Positions 14,170 to 24,299 of a stretch of 64,000 nt of DNA are shown here, piece by piece (positions within the stretch are counted from its first letter, which is position 1; each line of letters begins with the position of its first letter). The stretch spans positions 1-64,000 of the forward strand of contig NW_024882902.1 of assembly GCF_019059575.1 (NCBI RefSeq), in the 5' to 3' direction. Source of the DNA: Amphibalanus amphitrite. Its lineage: Eukaryota; Arthropoda; Thecostraca; Balanomorpha; Balanidae. The notes under the pieces are model-generated. The model was not told the origin of the DNA and made no database searches. It saw only the letters and a list, made by a program, of their open reading frames with translations. The position numbers and the translations under genes are program-made.

Positions 14170-15405
14170 AAAGTTCCTACTTCCTAGAGTTTAGTCATCG
14201 GTATCTGTTCTATCACATGTATTCCGTTTTTTTTTTTAGAAAGTCAAAAAGTTACAGCCAAAATTTAAAAAATAGGTATTGTTGTATAATTTAGATGCAA
14301 ATTATTTACAATGTTTTCAAAAACTCTAAAAAATCTGAGATATCCGTTTAACCCTCGCCCGTATAGGGGGGGGGGGGAAGGGTCGAACGGCCCCCCATGG
14401 TTTTTCGCGAATAACTCGCGTAAAAAGCGGCCGATCGCGACGAAACTTTCAGCACCCTCGCGTTAATCAATTTTACACCTACCCTAAAATTTCATGACCC
14501 TGACCCCAATGACCTTTGACCTGTGACCTACTTTTTGAGACCATGTTTTGCCGGAATCGCGATTCGGCGTATGTCGGCTCGCATTAGCCGCGCGTTTGCA
14601 GTCTTTTCGTGGTTTCAAGCGTTCAAACATGTGATATGATGTTGCCCCCATGCATTAGGGTGAATGTCAAGGTCACCTGAAGGTCAGGACAGGTCATTGA
14701 CCTTTGGTGACCTCGGTTCACTTTTTCGAGTTTTACATGTTTCTAGGACAGTTTTTTGGAGCTGAATTCGAATTTAGCAACCATATGAACATTTACGAAG
14801 TAGTTTTGGTGCCTTCGTAACATGTTACGAAGCTGTCAGAGGCGGTTGACACCTACTAGGAATACCCGGCAGGACCCCTACTGGTTGACCTGACCTGACC
14901 TGACCCGACCTGGACTAAATGCATAAAGACATCATCTGTGATCAAAACTAACATGATATTCGTCATCAGCGCCCCGAAAAACCCCATAGCAGCCACAATT
15001 TACGACGTTCTAACAGGTCCCGATTTTCCGACTATTGGGTCATTGACCTGACCTGCAAGGTCAACCAATGACCTAGGACCTTTAAATTAGGTATCATCGG
15101 CTTCCTCTCGTCACGGGCAACACGCTCGTTTTTTCCGCGAAGCTCTAGCTCGATCAGGGGCGAAACGGCAAGGGGGGGGGTCCAACGGACCCCCCCCCCC
15201 CTTATACGTTCGCGGCTGGAAAAACACCAATACGGGCGAGGGTTAATACCCCCGTGTATTCTGATTTCTGAGTCCCCTCAAGCAAAGAAATTGGATCTAG
15301 CTTCACAACTAAGCTCTTATGAGCGATTGCCGTAGTTGTTTGCATCAAAATCGGCCGAACATGACGTCACCCTGACACCATTTCCGGCCGATCTATGGTG
15401 GCTTT
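14170..15405 (-). mobile_element. MITE I-b relative split by a family III insertion
   Basis: The flanks 14170-14347 and 15247-15405 are the two halves of a decayed, minus-oriented relative of the 53940-55130 element. They align to adjacent stretches of it: the part before and the part after GAGGACTCAGAATAGACTGC. The family III element sits exactly between them at TTAA. Confidence 0.7.
14348..15246 (+). mobile_element. TTAA-flanked MITE, family III, nested copy
   Basis: TTAA at 14348-14351 and 15243-15246, ends TTAACCCTCGCCCGTATAGG / CGGGCGAGGGTTAA. The interior matches 12560-13444. DR1-type TGACCT-T-TGACCT at 14510-14522. Hairpin cores are GTCGAACGGC at the left and TCCAACGGA at the right, less well matched than in other copies. 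Confidence 0.9.
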
Positions 15406-15936
15406 AAAATGTTTGCTCGGACACAAGATGTGAAATTGATGCAACCGAAGGTAGGTACTGCAGAAAGCTTCGTGTTGATGTCAAACGATGTAGAAGATAG
15501 TGAATTGCTGAAAAACGAGAGGCGTGTGGGGCTCGCGCTGAGAGTAATGACTCCCATACTGCGCAGTGCGCGCGCTTATGTACCTATATTTACTTTCAAA
15601 CCGTCAATCAGCTATCATTTCGCCTCTTCATGTGTTTCGGAACAAACCGAGTAGAGGGTTTTGCTATTAAAAATGCCGACGAGGCGACGAGGCATGGAAA
15701 CTCGCGTCATCTGAAGAGCATTCATTGTTGATCGTTGTCCTTGCGTTTGTGACTGCATCATTTCAGCTTATTGCTGTGATTCAGGTGGCAGTTGTACACG
15801 ATGCTTTTACCAATACCCACAGAGAGTTTCAAAAATTGAAGCTCACTCGAGTCACATTGTAGATGGCGCTGGGCTCGCGCTCGCCCGCGAAAAAAGGTCA
15901 TTTGTGCTCGTGCGCGCAAAAAAATGTTGCATTTGT

Positions 15937-16235
15937 CATGTAAAATGGACCATAAAACATGCATCACATATTTTCATATTGTGACCCTCAGTGACCTGAC
16001 CTCTGTGACCTGACCTGGCATCAGTGACCTCAAATAGCAAAATGTGGGTTTGACGAACAATTCCCCATCGACGATTTTCAAGGACATACATTTTACTCGA
16101 TTTTTAACACATTTCTTGAAATGCCTGGAAACGGTGAAAATTCGACATTTGACCTGACATGTGACGTCATCGGTTTGAGTTACGTCAATGAAATTAGGTT
16201 CCCAGGTAGTTCCCCGCTGGGGCTATCAAACACCG
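15937..16235 (-). mobile_element. Fragment of MITE subfamily I-c
   Basis: Reverse complement of about 21850-22170 in the 21737-22918 element: the GGACCATAAAACATG word, clustered TGACCT words, then GGGGCTATCAAACACCGTT. Both termini are missing. Confidence 0.65.
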
Positions 16236-16465
16236 TTCGCTGCTTGTCGCTATGTTGCGTGGTTCTCGAGATCAGAGTTTTCCGCGGCGCTGTAGTGTAA
16301 CTCTATTGGATGGATCCCAGTCCGAGTTATGCACCTGACGTCCGGTAAGCCCTAGGGAAAAAATCCGGCATACCTATGCACGTACCTATGAGTTGTGACG
16401 TCTCAAGGTACAATTGTTATGTAAGTTTCATTCACTTGCGAAAGCTCCTCTGGCACTGAGGGCAT

Positions 16466-16618
16466 CAGAGGCGGATCCAGCTCAGAGATTTGGGGGGAGG
16501 GCAAACCATAACAATTTATCGATTCTTTCCATGCCTCGTCCAAAGGCGTAATGTTAAAATTATGCCGTTTGGGGGGCAAATGCCCATTTTGCCCCCCCCC
16601 CCCCTGGATCCGCCACTG
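16466..16618. mobile_element. hAT-like MITE with 8-bp target duplication
   Basis: Ends CAGAGGCGGATCCAG and CTGGATCCGCCACTG are inverted repeats. They are flanked by GAGGGCAT (458-465 of this kilobase) and GAGGGCTT (619-626), an 8-bp duplication with one mismatch. Length 153 bp, no coding. The CAGNGGCGGATCC terminus is common for hAT non-autonomous elements. Confidence 0.8.
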
Positions 16619-16877
16619 GAGGGCTTTGCTGAATTGCGATATTTTAGGACCGTGCAGTGGTTCACCTATGACGCCATAGGTCAGTGACATGACATGAGCT
16701 AAAAATGAGACTACATACAATTACTAGATCCGACTCAAATCAAAGATCTTGTGTGCCAAATTTCAGCCCTCTATCCCCACCGTGTTCCATTGAGCATTTG
16801 CGGAAAAACGTCAGGAAACGGTAACCGGCCCTTCGGCCGACGATGGCTGAAATGGAGCCATTCTCAATAAAGAATGC

Positions 16878-17640
16878 GTATATATACCAGTAAAACGCCT
16901 TTTGCGGCGACCAACGGAGCGAGCGAGAGGAGTGGTCTTTGCACGTGCGACATTGCGAGGGGGTACCTTGAATTAAGCACTCTACTAATACCGGTCCCTA
17001 GCGATGTGCCAAATTTGAGCGCAACCGGCCTAGCCGTTCTCGACATCTGGAAACGGCACCCTGCACGTGGGCACGTGCAAAATGGGTCCCAACTGACTTT
17101 TGCACGGCACTCTACTAACCGGTCCCTAACCATGTACCAAATTTCAGCACAATCGGTTCAGCCGTTCTCAAGATCTGGAATCGACCCCTGCACATGCGCA
17201 CGTGCAGCCGCACCCCAACTGTGGAACATGGATATGCATTGCCTAGTAGGTGCCTACCTACATGCCAACTTTCAGCGCAATCGGCCCAGTAGTTGCCGAG
17301 ATATTGCAATTGTTGCAAAACTGACACCTCTTCGTTTTGCACGTGGCACGTGCATAAGGTTAGGATTTTCAATAAAAAATCACAATTCTAAAGAATAGTG
17401 ATTGTCCAATTGAAAAGTCCCAACCTTCGGATACAGGGTCACCCACATGCATCGGGAATAGTCCAATAATTGGTAGAAGGAATGAAGCTACCCTACAAAA
17501 ATTACCGCATGTAAATCGGTCAAGTGGTTGCTGAGATATAAGCCTCTCAAAAGCGTGACGGCCGGGCCGGGCCGCTCATATGAGATTTTTCCGTTATATT
17601 GAAATGACTTCGCTCGCTTCGCTCGCTCGGTAATGACACG
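16878..17640 (+). repeat. Dispersed E-box-rich repeat, copy 1
   Basis: Shares start (AGTAAAACGCCTTTTG), body and end (GAGATATAAGCCTCTCAAAAGC, GCCGGGCCGGGCCG, then TTCGCTCGCT) with 61566-62440. Built from diverged units of about 120-130 bp carrying CAAATTT.AGCGCAATCGGCC.AG and CACGTG-containing palindromes. GAGCGAGCGAG near the start and its complement near the end form a subterminal inverted repeat. No coding. Confidence 0.75.
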
Positions 17641-17785
17641 AGTTTTGCAGCTATTTTCTTGTAACGATGTTTTCTAGTTTTTTTTTTTTTTACTGAAAAT
17701 GTACTTACGTTTTCAGGGGGGATAGTTCCTACCAGCAACTTAGCAAGCATGCAAAATTCGACCGACGCCTAAAGCTAGAAACACC

Positions 17786-19489
17786 ATGTCGGCAGCCAGA
17801 GCATTGCGAGAAAGGTCGGCATCTGCCCAAAATCAAGTAGTAGCAGTGCGTCCAAGCAGCGCAATCTCTTCTAGCTCTCCCAGAAAGCCAAATGAAATCC
17901 AGCCAGCTTGGTATATCCCACACGAAACGAACAAAAAGACCGATGACGTACCCAGAGAAGGAGCCGAAGATGGGCTGGGCGGCAAAGCAGCGGGCGCCAA
18001 GAGAGGCGGAGGAAAACTTCTTGGAGTGCTGATTCCGCTGCTTCGCTGGGTGGTTCATCTCCTGTTGCTGGGCTTTCTCTGTCAGCAGCTGTACTCGCAA
18101 TACCAAGACTACCAGTCTCAACCGGTCGGTTCGATCGTGTTCCGACGCATGGCCCCGTTCCCACGTCTGACAATCTGTCCCTACTCGGAATTGAAGGACA
18201 CGAAAATGCTGAACGATGTGGAGAAAAAGCTAACTAGAGGCGACATAACGCTGGATCAGTTTTACAACATGACGACATTGGATTTACTGGAGACGAACAA
18301 GACCAACGTCAACATGATGCGCATATACTTCAGCGAGACGTCAGGTCAATTCGACAAATACCACACATTTCCGGGCACAAGCGATCTGGGGCGATGGCGC
18401 CCCCGCTACTACTTGACACTGGCTGAGCTCGGCGACGAGCTCATTCCGAAACGCTGTCTGACCTTCGAGCCCAGCGAATACCTGAAAGAAAGTGCCAAAA
18501 ACGACGTCAAGCTGGAACTGATGCTAAAGGTCCCGGAGCTCTTTGGAGGACACGCACTAGGATACCGCCTGTTTGTGCACGACACGGAAGAACCAAACGT
18601 TGGCGATTTGGCCGCTGCCGAGCTGGGCGCAGACATTGAACAAACTGTCTCGGTGGACCTGCCCAAGCTTACAGAGCTCTCGCTGCATCTGACTGCCCGA
18701 ATGCTCAGCATGGTGAATGTGCGCCGTCGACCTTGTCGTGAGGAGCCCGGCTACTCTGCCATCCAGTGTCTGAAGGAGTGTCTGTGGAGTCGTCTGGCGG
18801 CCAACATCTCCTGCCGGCTACCGCACATGGTCGGCGCCGGGGTGTACCTGCCTCACATGAGCGGGCCCCTCGACCACCTGTCGCCCTGCACGCGGCCCGT
18901 GCAGATGGAATCCAGCAAGAACCGACGAATAATCAGGTTCTGCGAAGATATTGATGAAAGATGCGCATACACCGACGATCACATATGGTACACACCGACT
19001 AAGATCCCGCCTCCAGAAGAATATGAATATGATTCGCCTTCATATTACTATAAACCGAGACACAGTCGGGCAGCACAGCCCTCTTCCATCAAAACCAGAC
19101 CACAGCTCTCAGAGAACAAACAAATGAATCTTCTCGACTTACCATTTAATAGAGATGTAGAGAAGTGCATAGCCCCGGAAGACCTCGAAACATTCGTTGA
19201 TGACAGCCTGGTCACCGACACACAGGGCTGCGACTGTCTACCTGCCTGCCACCAAACATTCTACCAGCTGTCGGACTGGTCGTCTGGGGAACGTTATACG
19301 AGCTCCTGCAAAGTTAAGCTGACCCTATCAATCAGCCTGAAGGCCGACGAAGTCAGCGAATCGATCTCCTTCACCCTGCCGACTCTGCTGGCCAACATCG
19401 GAGGCACGATAGGCATTGTGACCGGCTTCTCCCTGTTCACCCTGGCGGCTGCTGGTGAAACGCTGGCCTGGAAGTTTGACCGAAAATAA
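17786..19489 (+). CDS. DEG/ENaC (pickpocket-like) sodium channel subunit, gene B
   Basis: A 567-residue single-exon ORF from ATG, closest in the window to gene A. Cytoplasmic N-tail with PSSAISSSSPRK; TM1 about 79-100; FPRLTIC after TM1; CLKECLWSRLAANISC, then CDCLPACHQTFY in the ectodomain; TM2 with LLANIGGTIGIVTGFS, where GFS (from residue 547) is the selectivity-filter G-x-S; short C-tail WKFDRK. The His-Gly motif usual before TM1 is not seen. A pyrimidine run and TTTTCAG at about 17678-17717 could be the acceptor of a 5'UTR intron (inference). Family role: plasma-membrane cation channel subunit; ligand or stimulus unknown. Confidence 0.92.
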   Translation: MSAARALRERSASAQNQVVAVRPSSAISSSSPRKPNEIQPAWYIPHETNKKTDDVPREGAEDGLGGKAAGAKRGGGKLLGVLIPLLRWVVHLLLLGFLCQQLYSQYQDYQSQPVGSIVFRRMAPFPRLTICPYSELKDTKMLNDVEKKLTRGDITLDQFYNMTTLDLLETNKTNVNMMRIYFSETSGQFDKYHTFPGTSDLGRWRPRYYLTLAELGDELIPKRCLTFEPSEYLKESAKNDVKLELMLKVPELFGGHALGYRLFVHDTEEPNVGDLAAAELGADIEQTVSVDLPKLTELSLHLTARMLSMVNVRRRPCREEPGYSAIQCLKECLWSRLAANISCRLPHMVGAGVYLPHMSGPLDHLSPCTRPVQMESSKNRRIIRFCEDIDERCAYTDDHIWYTPTKIPPPEEYEYDSPSYYYKPRHSRAAQPSSIKTRPQLSENKQMNLLDLPFNRDVEKCIAPEDLETFVDDSLVTDTQGCDCLPACHQTFYQLSDWSSGERYTSSCKVKLTLSISLKADEVSESISFTLPTLLANIGGTIGIVTGFSLFTLAAAGETLAWKFDRK

Positions 19490-19630
19490 GACGTTGAAGC
19501 TTAGAGATGAAGTCGGCAGTCGGCATCACATTCGAGGACTTTAGGCTGTTGGAGCTGAGATCATATCACTCTCAGCTCAGCTTGAGAATGATCACCTCTC
19601 TTTCTCAGCCTAGGTTATCGACATTGTCTA

Positions 19631-20993
19631 TACAGGGTGTCTCAAAAGTTCGCTTACAGGTACCAGCCATGCTTTTTTGTCAATAATTCTGAATCAACAT
19701 GAAATTAACAGTCGAAATTTTGCATGGGCATTGGTACCAACCTTCCTCAAGCAGCTTCATTGTTTTCAAGCGCATTCGACCCTTCATGAGCTCACAAAAA
19801 GGGTTCACCTCTGACCATGGATCAGGCATGAAGATGGATGTCGCATACTCGGGTCGGCTGAGAAACTCTCTGCTTCACGAGTAATGGGAATGGTTAGGTC
19901 GGAAATGACACATGGCAAAGTGTCGGCGAGGATGAGTACAACATGATGGTCATCTAATAAAAACGGTGGCTAAAATTTTTGAAGGACAAAACCATGCGAG
20001 ACTAACAGCGCTTTGAACGACCCTTGTACCGCAGCAGACTCGTGCTCCGGAAATCAGCTGAAAATGCAGTCCTAACTATTGAAAACTGACTAGAAGCTCA
20101 CAGACAGAGGTTACCCAGTTTCAAAAATTGCAGGTCATCATAAAATAAAGACAAAATATCATTTAAAATTGTTTATAATATCTATAACGCTAAATTTTGA
20201 GGGAAAATAATGCGAAAATCGTCAATGCCGAGGACAAGTGACCCTCCAAAAGTGTCAATTAATGTAAAGTTTTATCTAACGAAGTTTCAAGAGGCAGATC
20301 TGGAGCAAATAGCTTTCTTTTACACACAAAATCCGGACAAAACCGCACGATGGACAGGTTTTGGCCGTTTACAAAGCAGAACCTCTCCTGAGGAAAACAC
20401 TCCGGAACCCAGCGAAGGTCTTGGCATTGGGAATGACGAGCGTTCAGGATTTGCAAATTTTGCAAAATGTGTCTAAGAAACAGATGGCCGACACATTCTG
20501 CTACGATATGCTGCGAAAAATTTGCCCCTGGCACTTCCCATTTGTTCAGGAATGGGGTTGTTTTGAAAAGGAAAATGGTGCTTGGGAGGTCGGCGCCAGT
20601 CATTCATGAAGGAGTTAGCGCCAGAGAAGACCTACAAAATACTCACGGATGGTGTCGATGCAAGCTATCGGCTTTCAGGGAGAAGCGGATGTTGCCGGGG
20701 AGCTCGTCAAACCTAAATCCGACGCAGAAACTGCGAGGGATTCCCCTACAAGAGCTTGAAAGCTGGTAACCTTTTATCAGCCTCCGGCAGCTGACGGAGT
20801 GACGAAAATCGGTATGGGCAAATATTTTTGGAGATACAGCAAAGGGTTTGGTTTCCAACCTTCCGAATCAGTTGTCAAAGCATGCATATTTGTCTAGTGT
20901 AGACACGGACACCAAAACCTTAGATTTTTGGCCGGTTCTTATATGCTTTATTGACATGGGAAATGTGTAAGCGAACTTTTGAGACACCCTGTA
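19631..20993. mobile_element. Tc1/mariner-type element, degenerate or non-autonomous
   Basis: TA-flanked inverted ends CAGGGTGTCTCAAAAGTTCG (left) and CGAACTTTTGAGACACCCTG (right), the pattern of arthropod Tc1/mariner/IS630 elements. About 1.36 kb, the size of a full mariner, but no frame shows a recognisable transposase motif, so it is either long-dead or filled with unrelated sequence. Confidence 0.75.
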
Positions 20994-21736
20994 CGTGTCG
21001 CCAGGTCCTTGGCATATCTCTGATCCCCTCTTTGTGCTTCCAAGCCGCTGTGCACTCAAGCTGTCATCTTCTTATCCGATTGACCATGCGATATTCTCGG
21101 GCCTGTCTCGCTTCTGTCCTTTTGGTCTCCATCTCCGAGAATTTTTATCTGCATTTTCAATGTTGTATGTGATCTGGTGCCTGACAATAGGTGTCCCCTG
21201 CATGCGATATAGAAAACAAAGATACATGATAATTAGTGGGCACTGCGCACGGGTTTGCCACGTCTCTGTCTAAGCCTGCGTCCCTGGAAGCATAATCTTT
21301 CGTTCCCTTGATGTGCGCATGCACTGCATGTTCCCGGATATGTGGTGCATTCACAGTCTATATTCCTGGAGCAATAGAATTGGTAGTGTCGCGTTCACGC
21401 CTCTGCATTCGTGATGGAATTGTATTCGTGTGCTTACTGTTTCCCTGGCTTGTGGTAAGCACATTGCACAGGTGCATATTGCGGACACCTCAGGCTTGTG
21501 GCGCGAACATCTGCGATCTGTGCTCCTGGGCTTGTGATGTGAACGTGTACTGCCCGTGCCCGCCAGCTTGCCAAGTGTAGGTACTCGTACTGCCTGACAA
21601 GTCCGAAAGAACCAGGGTCTGTCTTCTTACTTGTGGTAGGTGTCTGTGCTATTTTCACGGGCTTCTGGTGTGGACGTTTGCTGTCTGTTTTCTCGTGTAT
21701 GTCGTGGCGGTGCTGTCAGCATCATCCGCCCGTGCC
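20994..21736. repeat. Weak, highly degenerate tandem-like sequence
   Basis: Loosely repeated words (CTGGCTTGTGGT, TCCTGGGCTTGTGATGTG, GCACATTGC) suggest an ancient tandem repeat. No gene was recognised. Confidence 0.3.
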
Positions 21737-22918
21737 TTATCCCGCGCCCCGTAGGGCTACCGGCGGACCCTACCACCCGTAGGGGGGGGGGGGGCCGTAT
21801 CGGCCCCCCCCCCCCCTAAGATCTCGGAAAGTTACCGGCCGATTTTCAAAATTCAAACGGCGTTCGATAGCCCCACCCGGGAACTACCTTGTGACCAAAT
21901 TTCATTGACCTAAGTCAAACCGATGACGTCACAGGTCAGGTCAAAGGTCAGATTTTCACCGTTCACAGGCAATTCAAGAAATGTGCTGTGAAAGCGAGTA
22001 AATTGGTAATTTATTGAAAACCATCGATGGTACATTGTTCGTCAAACACATACTTTGCTATCTGAGGTCACTGATACCAGGTCAGGTCACAGCGAGGTCA
22101 GGTCACCGGGGGTCACAATATGAATGTGTCGTGTGATACATGTTTTATGGTCCATTTTACATGACAAATGCGATTATGTGGGTTAGGCAGCCTTTGGGGC
22201 CAGCCTAGGTCACGTTTTTGTGAAGGTCAGGTCAAGGTCAGGTCAAATTAGGTCAAATTTCAAAGTTGATATTTTTGCATAAAATGGGTATCGATTCGAT
22301 GCAGCTCGTCACGGAGAGTCTAATGGTGGTCTTCGTTTTGCTCTACGAGTTCTAGAATTGCCAAAAATTGAGTTTGAAAATTTGACGTCATCATTTTTGA
22401 ACAGTTTTTTCGCTATAACTTGGCCAAAAAACGAGGTATCGATCTGAAATTTGGTATGTAGATAGAAGACGGTAGGCACTATCACATATATTCCGGTTTT
22501 TTTCGAAACTCAAAAAACTTTTTGGATTTTTTGGCGAATATATCCAAAAAAATGCTTTTTTGATTTTTGGGGGTCAAAACTCAAAAATTTCAAAAATTCG
22601 AGATGGCAGTTTTTTAGCCCTGTCAATTCTACACCTTTTATGTTTTGATCATTTTTCTGTATCTTCAAAGCTGTAGTCCTGACAGGTCTTCTCGCGAAGG
22701 TCTTTTTTCGGTCGAAAATGACAGAACATGACGTCACTCTGACGTCATTTGTGGCCAACCTATCATAGCCTCTGGAAAACTTTTTGGTCACAATGTGTAA
22801 AATTGATGCCCGGAGGGGTCCTGAAAGTTTGGTGGCGATATCTCCAGCCGTTTAGGAGACATCGACGGAAAAGGACAGGGGGGGCCGTTTCGGCCCCCCC
22901 CTACGGGGCGCGGGTTAT
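21737..22918 (+). mobile_element. TTAT-flanked MITE, subfamily I-c
   Basis: TTAT direct repeats at 21737-21740 and 22915-22918 flank inverted ends CCCGCGCCCCGTAGGG / CCTACGGGGCGCGGG. G/C hairpins have cores CCGTATCGG (left) and CCGTTTCGG (right). AGGTCA-A-AGGTCA (DR1) at 21938-21950. Interior is shared with subfamily I-b. No transposase. Confidence 0.85.
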
Positions 22919-22942
22919 GGTGGGCTGGGAGTCGGAACAGTC

Positions 22943-23938
22943 TACAGGGTGGGCCAAAAAAAGTGTGTCACTTTTGAGCAGTAATTTCTCAAAAGTGGTA
23001 AAAGATACGAAAAAGAAAACTTTCACAACGTGAAGAAAATCGTTTGACAAATTATATGATACCAATTTTATGGAAAAGTTTCAATCGAACTGACGTTGTC
23101 ATCGTCATTTCAAAGAACGGGATCTGTGCGTCTTTTTATTTGCGCATGTGCTCGAAGTGGGCACCGCTAAGCTGAAGACCATCCGGAAACGCGCTCCAGA
23201 AGCTGACGCTCACCCTCTCCGCGATGGCTGCTGTCACTTCACGCACGTATTGATCGACGCTGACACGCAGCTCCTCCAGGCTACCGGGCTTGTTGCGAAA
23301 GACGCTGTCCTTGCAGGCTCCCCAAAACCAGTAGTCCAGCGGGTTGAGGTCAGGACTGTGAGGAGCCCACTGCTTTTCGCTTCCCTTGGGGATCACGCGG
23401 CAACCGAAAAGCTCTTGGAGCAGCTGCAGTGTCTCTCGGGCCGTGTGCGGTGGCGCTACATCTTGCATAAACAAAGCTTGTAGCGTGATCACCAAGGGAA
23501 GCGAAAAGCAATGGGGCTCCTCACAGTCCTGACCTCAACCCGCTGGACTTCTGGTTTTGGGGAGCCTGCAAGGACAGCGTCTACCACAACAAGCCCGGTA
23601 GCCTGGAGGAGCTGCGTTTCAGCGTCGAGCAGTATGTACGTGTTGTGCCAGCAGGCACCGCGGAGAGGGTGGGCGCCAGTTTCCTGGAGCGTGTTCAGGC
23701 GTGCCTTGAGCGTTGAGGTGCCCACTTCAAGCACATGCGCAAACATAAAAGACGCACATATCCCATTTTTGAAATGGTGATGGCAACATCAGTTCAACTG
23801 AACTTTTTTCATAAAATGGGTATCATATAATTTGTCAAACGATTTTCTTTAAGTTGTGAAAGTTTCTTTTTGGTATATCTTACCACTTCCGAGAAATAAC
23901 TGCTGAAAAGTGACACACTTTTTTTGGCCCACCCTGTA
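22943..23938. mobile_element. Fold-back Tc1/mariner derivative with two transposase 3' ends
   Basis: TA-flanked, with inverted arms of several hundred bp starting ACAGGGTGGGCCAAAAAAAG. The minus strand at 23136-23495 and the plus strand at about 23507-23745 each encode the C-terminal part of a Tc1/mariner transposase (QDVAPPHTAR...PHSPDLNPLDYWFWG on the minus copy; PDLNPLDFWFWGACKDSV on the plus copy), meeting near 23490. The HTAR and SPDLNPLD motifs belong to the DDE/D catalytic domain. The N-terminal DNA-binding part is absent from both copies, so the element cannot encode its own enzyme. Confidence 0.85.
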
Positions 23939-24299
23939 CCTGTGTTGATAGTGTTTCCGTCGTCCTCTCTTAACTTGTGATGATGGTGTTTCCTAGTGTC
24001 CTCGTGTCTTTGGTAACGACAATTGTCTGTGGTAACGAGTAACGACCCATGTCCTTTGGTCTTGAGTAACGAGGATTAATGACCTTTGGTCTGCGGTAGC
24101 GGGTTTTCCTCTGTCAATCCCTTTATGGTAACGGTGTTTCCCTGTCCTCCTCTGGTCCATCTCCGTAGTGGAGGTGTTTCATCGGTTCCGTGGGAACGAT
24201 GTTTCCATGTCTTGTCGACTGTGGTGACGACTTTTTCATATCTTGCGTACTGTGGTACCTAACGGTGTTTCCTGTCCTGTGTTCTGCGAAAATGATGAT
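23939..24299. repeat. Degenerate minisatellite (GTGGTAACGGTGTTTCC-like), left part
   Basis: Repeated variants of TGTGGTAACG.TGTTTCC and CTGTCCTC at irregular spacing of roughly 30-50 bp. The same repeat resumes at about 25490 beyond the MITE. Confidence 0.6.

Noticed and set aside
20210-20609. 88- and 82-codon ORFs in the 19631-20993 element as a transposase
   Set aside because: No DDE motif, SPDLNP-type motif or helix-turn-helix could be seen; the frame is short and unsupported.
23148-23780. Plus-strand ORFs at 23148 and 23511 and the minus-strand ORF at 23489 in the fold-back mariner
   Set aside because: Antisense or wrong-frame readings of the two transposase 3' ends.
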